Below are positions 60,640 to 64,000 of a stretch of DNA of 64,000 bases, piece by piece. The stretch is taken from NCBI RefSeq assembly GCF_000688295.1, contig NZ_JHZF01000011.1, positions 1,458,288 to 1,522,287 on the forward strand, in the 5' to 3' direction. The stretch is from Pseudooceanicola nanhaiensis DSM 18065 (GTDB taxonomy: Bacteria; Pseudomonadota; Alphaproteobacteria; Rhodobacterales; Rhodobacteraceae). The translations under genes were made by a program, and so were the position numbers. How positions within the stretch are numbered: the first letter of the stretch is position 1; every line of letters starts with the position of its first letter. The notes beneath the pieces are model-generated. The model saw only the letters and a program-made list of their open reading frames with translations, made no database searches and had not been told where the DNA came from.

Positions 60640-60663
60640 AGACCGAAAGCGCCGCCCTGCCAA
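60635..60663 (-). promoter_or_regulatory. Promoter-like sequence upstream of the leader and cysS
   Basis: On the minus strand TTGGCA (60663-60658) and TATGCC (60640-60635) are 17 nt apart. Transcription would begin near 60628, at or next to the ATG of the 14-codon leader. Confidence 0.45.
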
Positions 60664-60748
60664 GACTTGATTTGACCCTCCGGCAGGCGCAGGATCCGCG
60701 ACAGGCGCGCCGACCCCTCCCGGCGGGGAAAAGGCCCCGCGCCCCTGC

Positions 60749-60801
60749 CTCTTCATCTTTCCGGAAATACTCCGGGGGGTCCGGGGGGCAGCGCCCCCCG
60801 G
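60749..60801. repeat. Extragenic palindromic repeat, copy E (inverted)
   Basis: CTCTTCATCTTTCCGGAAAT, then ACTCCGGGGGG and a 9-bp hairpin CCGGGGGGC/GCCCCCCGG with loop AGC (60781-60801). Same unit as copies A-D, inverted. The remainder of the 549-nt gap 60503-61051 holds the leader region and an unremarkable stretch 60802-61051. Confidence 0.7.
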
Positions 60802-61051
60802 CGGGTCGGGCCGCCGAAGCGATCGCTCGGGGAAACCACCGCCTCGGCACCCGGCCGCCCCGCCTCCCGCAGCATGGCGGCCGGCGCATCCGCATCGCCG
60901 TGACCGTCGGCGATCACCGCGCGCCAATCGGGCAGGGTCACGTCCATGCACATGACGCTTTCCCGCCCCGCCCCCCGGGCCGGCGTTTTTCACTTGCCCG
61001 AGCGCCGACCCGACCGCAGCCTGCAGGGCGACACCCTACGGAGGACTTCCC

Positions 61052-61867
61052 ATGCACGATCCCGGCCCCGCCTTCCGCGCGCTTCACCAGAAGGGCAAGC
61101 CCTTCGTGCTCTGCAACGCCTGGGACCTCGGCTCCGCGAAGGTGCTGGCGGCGCTCGGCGCACAGGCGCTGGCGACCTCCTCCTCGGCCTTCGCCTTCAC
61201 CCTGGGTGCGCCCGACGGCGGCACGACCCGCGATCAGGCGCTCGCCCATGCCGAGGCGCTGGTGGCGGCCACGCCCCTGCCCGTCTCGGGCGATTTCGAG
61301 AACGGGTTCGGCGACGACCCCGACACCTGCGCCGAGACCGTGCGCCTCGCGGCCGAGGCCGGGCTTGCCGGCATCTCGATCGAGGACACCGCCCTGCCCG
61401 GCTCCGGCGCCTACGCCTTCGACCTCGCCGTCGAACGGATCGCGGCCGCGGTGGCCGCCGCGAGGGCGTTGCCGCGTGATTTCGTGCTGGTCGCCCGGGC
61501 CGACGGGATCCTGCAGGGCAGCTACGACACCGACGAGGCGCTGAGACGGCTGAAGGCCTTCGAGGCCGCCGGGGCCGATTGCCTCTATGCCCCCCTGCCG
61601 CCCTCCTTCGAGGATCTCGAACGCATCTGCCGCGAGACCACGGCGCCGGTGAACGCGCTCGTCTCGGGCCCGTTCGCGAGCTACACGCGCGAGGATTTCG
61701 CCCGGATCGGCGTGGCGCGGCTGTCGCTCGGCGGTTCGCTCGCGCGGGTCACGCACCGGGCGCTGATCGAGGCGGCCGAGGAAATGCTGGAGGAAGGCAG
61801 CTTCTCGCTGCTGAAGAACTCGGTCTCGGGGGCGAAGGTCGACGCAATGCTGAAGAGCGTCACCTGA
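61052..61867 (+). CDS. Isocitrate lyase/PEP mutase family protein
   Basis: 271-aa cytosolic TIM-barrel enzyme of the PEP mutase/isocitrate lyase superfamily. Blocks are FVLCNAWDLGSAKVLAALGA, the metal-binding PVSGDFENGFGDDP, LAGISIEDTALPGSGAYAFD and FVLVARADGIL. The catalytic Cys of 2-methylisocitrate and oxaloacetate lyases (KKCGH type) is not seen, so C-C lyase activity on those substrates is unlikely. Exact substrate unknown. GGAGGA precedes the ATG. Confidence 0.83.
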   Translation: MHDPGPAFRALHQKGKPFVLCNAWDLGSAKVLAALGAQALATSSSAFAFTLGAPDGGTTRDQALAHAEALVAATPLPVSGDFENGFGDDPDTCAETVRLAAEAGLAGISIEDTALPGSGAYAFDLAVERIAAAVAAARALPRDFVLVARADGILQGSYDTDEALRRLKAFEAAGADCLYAPLPPSFEDLERICRETTAPVNALVSGPFASYTREDFARIGVARLSLGGSLARVTHRALIEAAEEMLEEGSFSLLKNSVSGAKVDAMLKSVT

Positions 61868-61886
61868 TCACGCGCCCGGATACGAC

Positions 61887-61918
61887 GCCGCCCCCGCACC
61901 GAAGGCTGCGGGGGCGGC
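61887..61918. terminator. Bidirectional hairpin between convergent genes
   Basis: A perfect 12-bp stem, GCCGCCCCCGCA (61887-61898) and TGCGGGGGCGGC (61907-61918). It separates the PEP-mutase-like gene from the convergent ectoine operon. No T-tract on either strand, so termination strength is uncertain. Confidence 0.6.
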
Positions 61919-61942
61919 ACAAAGACAGCGGCCCGAGGGCGG

Positions 61943-63379
61943 TCAGGCTGCCGCCTGTGTCTCTTTCGCCGACGGGGGCGCGGCCACGACCGCGTCGTGC
62001 AGCGCCTTGATCGCACGGTCCCGGTCGTCGCGGCCGACGACGAACTGCACGTCGACCGAACGTGTGGTCTGGTGCAGCGCCTCGACCTCGATCTCGGCGG
62101 TTTCCAGCGCCTCCAGACCGCGGGTCAGAACCCGCAGGCCACGCATGTCGCGCCCGAAGACCGACGCGATGGCCAGCGCGCGGACGGAGAGATCGGCGTT
62201 CGGATAGATCTCCTCCAGATCGCGCTCCACCCGTTTCATCGTCTTGAGCGACGCGTCGACGTAGTGGGTGATCGTGTTCGCGTTCGAGGACTTCGACACG
62301 ATCCGGACCTTGTGGCGCTTCAGCACGTCGAGCGTCGAGGCGTCATAGCCCTTCACGCCCACCATGTCCTGTTCGAACAGTTCGAGCGCATAGACATCGA
62401 GGCCGCAGACGATCTCGGCCGCCGGGCTCTCGGCCGGCTGGTCGTCGATCAGCGTGCCCGGGTCCTCCGGCTCGAAGGCGTTGGTCACGCGCAGCGGGAT
62501 CTCCGACTGGCGCAGCGTCTTCGCGGCCTTCGGGTGGATCGCCTCCATCCCCATGTTCGACAGCTGGTCGGCCACGTCGTAGTTGGTGTGGCCCAGCTTC
62601 CGCACATGGTCGCCCACGAGGTTCGGGTCCGCGGAGCTCAGGTGGAACTCCTTGTGGATGATCGCCTCGCGCGCCTTGGTGTGGGAGGCGATGCGCGAGA
62701 AGGTGACCTCGGAATAGCCGCGGTCGTATTCCTGCATCAGCCCTTCCACGCATTGCGCGTAGCCCGTGACGATGGGCATCTCGCGGCTCACGTCCACGTC
62801 CTTCAGCGCCGTCTGGATCCGCTCGCGCAGGTCGAGCTCGCGGTCGTCGCGCCAGCCGGACAGGTCGATGAACCGCGCGTCCACCCCGGCCCGCTTCAGC
62901 ATGAGCGTGGTGACGAAGGCGGAATGCGCCTCGCCCAGCCCCGAGAGAAGCTCGCGGATGATCTGCATGTGCTCGCTCAGGCGGAAGTGGCCGTAGGAGC
63001 ACAGGCGCTGCAGGTCGATCAGGCAGTTGCGCGCCCCATCAAGCCGGTCGCGCACGAAATCGTCCGCGTCGCTGACGTCGGCCGGATGCTCCAGCACCTC
63101 GCGATGCGCCTCCTTCATCGCCTCGGAGACCCGGTTCAGCCCGTTGGACCAGCCCTGATCGTTCTCGGCATTGGCAAAGAGCGCATAGACGCCCGGTTCC
63201 CCGGTCTTCTTGTGCTCGAGCAGCAGGTTGGTGATCCCGCCGAAAGCGGAGACCACGAAGATGCGGTTGTAGAGCGCCTGCCCCTTCCGGTCGCCGATGA
63301 AGAGCGTGCCGAGGAGTTCGTTCAGGCGCGACATCGATGTGCCGCCGATCTTTTCGACGGTATGATTTGACTGTGTCAA
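61943..63379 (-). CDS. ask: Ectoine-cluster aspartate kinase (Ask_Ect), TTG start
   Basis: Specialised aspartate kinase feeding the ectoine pathway, 478 aa. The kinase motif is VEKIGGTSMSRLNELL at the very start; FVVSAFGGITNLLLEHK and PIVTGYAQCVEGL follow, with ACT-like regulatory domains at the C-terminus (VRIVSKSSNANTITHYVDAS). The conserved VEKIGGTS requires a start at or before residue 8; only a TTG (63379) is available, so TTG initiation is inferred. It sits 45 nt after ectC, last in ectB-ectC-ask. Confidence 0.93.
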   Translation of the reverse strand: MTQSNHTVEKIGGTSMSRLNELLGTLFIGDRKGQALYNRIFVVSAFGGITNLLLEHKKTGEPGVYALFANAENDQGWSNGLNRVSEAMKEAHREVLEHPADVSDADDFVRDRLDGARNCLIDLQRLCSYGHFRLSEHMQIIRELLSGLGEAHSAFVTTLMLKRAGVDARFIDLSGWRDDRELDLRERIQTALKDVDVSREMPIVTGYAQCVEGLMQEYDRGYSEVTFSRIASHTKAREAIIHKEFHLSSADPNLVGDHVRKLGHTNYDVADQLSNMGMEAIHPKAAKTLRQSEIPLRVTNAFEPEDPGTLIDDQPAESPAAEIVCGLDVYALELFEQDMVGVKGYDASTLDVLKRHKVRIVSKSSNANTITHYVDASLKTMKRVERDLEEIYPNADLSVRALAIASVFGRDMRGLRVLTRGLEALETAEIEVEALHQTTRSVDVQFVVGRDDRDRAIKALHDAVVAAPPSAKETQAAA

Positions 63380-63386
63380 TTTCGTT

Positions 63387-63409
63387 GCGCCGGGGCTCTC
63401 CCCCGGCGC
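63387..63409 (-). other. Hairpin in the ectC-ask gap
   Basis: GCGCCGGGG (63387-63395) and CCCCGGCGC (63401-63409), a perfect 9-bp stem with a 5-nt loop. On the mRNA it covers the GGGAGAG stretch just before the TTG start of ask, so it may limit ask translation or stabilise the upstream mRNA. Confidence 0.55.
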
Positions 63410-63424
63410 TCCTCTTGGGAATGG

Positions 63425-63826
63425 TCAGGCGTTTTCGGCAACCGGCGCGGCGTAGGAACCGTCTTCCTGGTGCACCTCGTCACCGCTCACGGGCGGGTTG
63501 AAGCAGCAGGCCATGACCAGTTCCTCGTCGGCGACGAGCGTGTGCTTGTCATGCTCGTTCAGCGCATACATGGTGCCGGGCTTGATCTCGTGCGTCTCGC
63601 CGGTAGCAAGGTCGGTGATCCGGCCCTTGCCCTTCATGCAATAGACGCTCTCGAAGTGGTTCTTGTAGTGGAACGTGTGCTCCGAACCTTCCTCGAGGAA
63701 GGTGATGTGGAAGCTGAAACCCATGCCGTCGCCGGCCAGCAGCATCCGCACGGAGGTCCACTTGGCATCCGAGACCACGCGGTCCTTCTCATTCGCCACG
63801 ATATCGTCGAAATCTCTGACAATCAT
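63425..63826 (-). CDS. ectC: L-ectoine synthase
   Basis: Cupin enzyme cyclising N-gamma-acetyl-diaminobutyrate to ectoine, 133 aa. Cupin motifs are visible as EEGSEHTFHYKNHFESVYCMKGKG-like halves (short part SEHTFHYKNHFESVYCM) and HEIKPGTMYALNEHDKHTL. Ends AAPVAENA. It lies 4 nt after ectB and before ask in the same operon. ectA and ectD are not within the window. Confidence 0.96.
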   Translation of the reverse strand: MIVRDFDDIVANEKDRVVSDAKWTSVRMLLAGDGMGFSFHITFLEEGSEHTFHYKNHFESVYCMKGKGRITDLATGETHEIKPGTMYALNEHDKHTLVADEELVMACCFNPPVSGDEVHQEDGSYAAPVAENA

Positions 63827-63830
63827 TTTG

Positions 63831-64000
63831 TTACTCCGCTGCCATGGGTTGTTCGGCGGGCACGCAGTCGCGCACGGCCGAGAAGAGGATGTCGAAGCCC
63901 TTGTTCAGGGTCTCGGTCGGGATCGTCAGCGCGCAGAGCACCTTCACCACCTCGTCGTCGGCGCCCGACGTCTCGATGATAAGCCCGTTCTCGAAGCATT
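63831..64000 (-). CDS. ectB: Diaminobutyrate-2-oxoglutarate transaminase, C-terminal end only
   Basis: Only the last 55 codons are present, read from 64000 down to TAA at 63833-63831. They include FENGLIIETSGADDEVVKVL, LTIPTETLNKGFDILFSAV and end AEQPMAAE, the typical EctB C-terminus. The PLP-binding part and start lie outside the window. It precedes ectC by 4 nt. Confidence 0.9.
   Translation of the reverse strand, partial: CFENGLIIETSGADDEVVKVLCALTIPTETLNKGFDILFSAVRDCVPAEQPMAAE

Noticed and set aside
60592-60669. Plus-strand Met/Gln-rich ORF (MMQQMMMQVVFMQAG) opposite the leader
   Set aside because: It is antisense to the better-supported minus-strand leader, which has a promoter and sits before cysS; the plus ORF has neither promoter nor downstream target nearby.

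Overview
This is a GC-rich chromosomal segment from a marine or halotolerant alphaproteobacterium, most likely a member of the Rhodobacteraceae. The basis is the gene families present (a fused indolepyruvate ferredoxin oxidoreductase, zapA with a coiled-coil partner, paired gap genes, a bactofilin/M23 pair, CbiD next to CobK) and an ectoine cluster with its dedicated aspartate kinase. No rRNA, tRNA, CRISPR array, prophage or insertion sequence was found. The two edge genes are cut off: a GH108 muramidase on the left and ectB on the right.

Layout. 1-6240 (minus strand): muramidase, heme chaperone ccmE, murI, an acyltransferase and the 2-oxoacid oxidoreductase. A LysR gene faces away from the oxidoreductase across a promoter region holding a perfect LysR-type palindrome. 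7416-7501 holds a candidate small RNA. 7681-11819: VOC protein, PRC-barrel protein, purL, bolA, grxD. 11949-12862: zapA and a coiled-coil gene. 13102-22234 is a carbon block: transketolase, PQQ sugar dehydrogenase, hydroxyacid dehydrogenase and two gap paralogs. Both gap genes have a LacI-type operator upstream, placed differently relative to the likely promoter. 22238-28965: coaD, a CBS protein, then a valine-degradation operon (mmsA, acyl-CoA dehydrogenase, 3-hydroxyisobutyryl-CoA hydrolase, mmsB) divergent from a LysR gene. 29056-41907: small secreted proteins, uvrA, a methyltransferase coupled to lpdA, a DUF924 protein, an MFS transporter, queA and a large AsmA-type protein. 42024-47867: bcp, the M23 peptidase/bactofilin pair, an HNH nuclease and small enzymes. 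47911-52007: cobalamin genes cobK-cbiD and, divergently, cobA-cobB. 52101-63379: MFS, an NDUFAF6-like protein, a hydrolase, ald, a polyhydroxyalkanoate-system protein, cimA, cysS and a PEP-mutase-like enzyme. 61943-64000: ask, ectC and ectB (minus strand).

Most notable observations. (1) Upstream of cysS-cimA is a tiny minus-strand ORF, MKTTCIIICCIITC, whose ATG lies at the predicted transcription start of a promoter-like sequence. It is followed by two partly exclusive hairpins, which suggests a Cys/Ile-sensing leader. (2) The two gap genes share a near-identical operator, downstream of the promoter in one and probably upstream in the other, and the first gap lacks the NAD-selecting Asp. (3) A candidate small RNA has an exposed CCUCCC stretch. 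(4) Five copies of an extragenic repeat and two copies of a second palindrome lie between genes. All functional claims are inferred from sequence alone.
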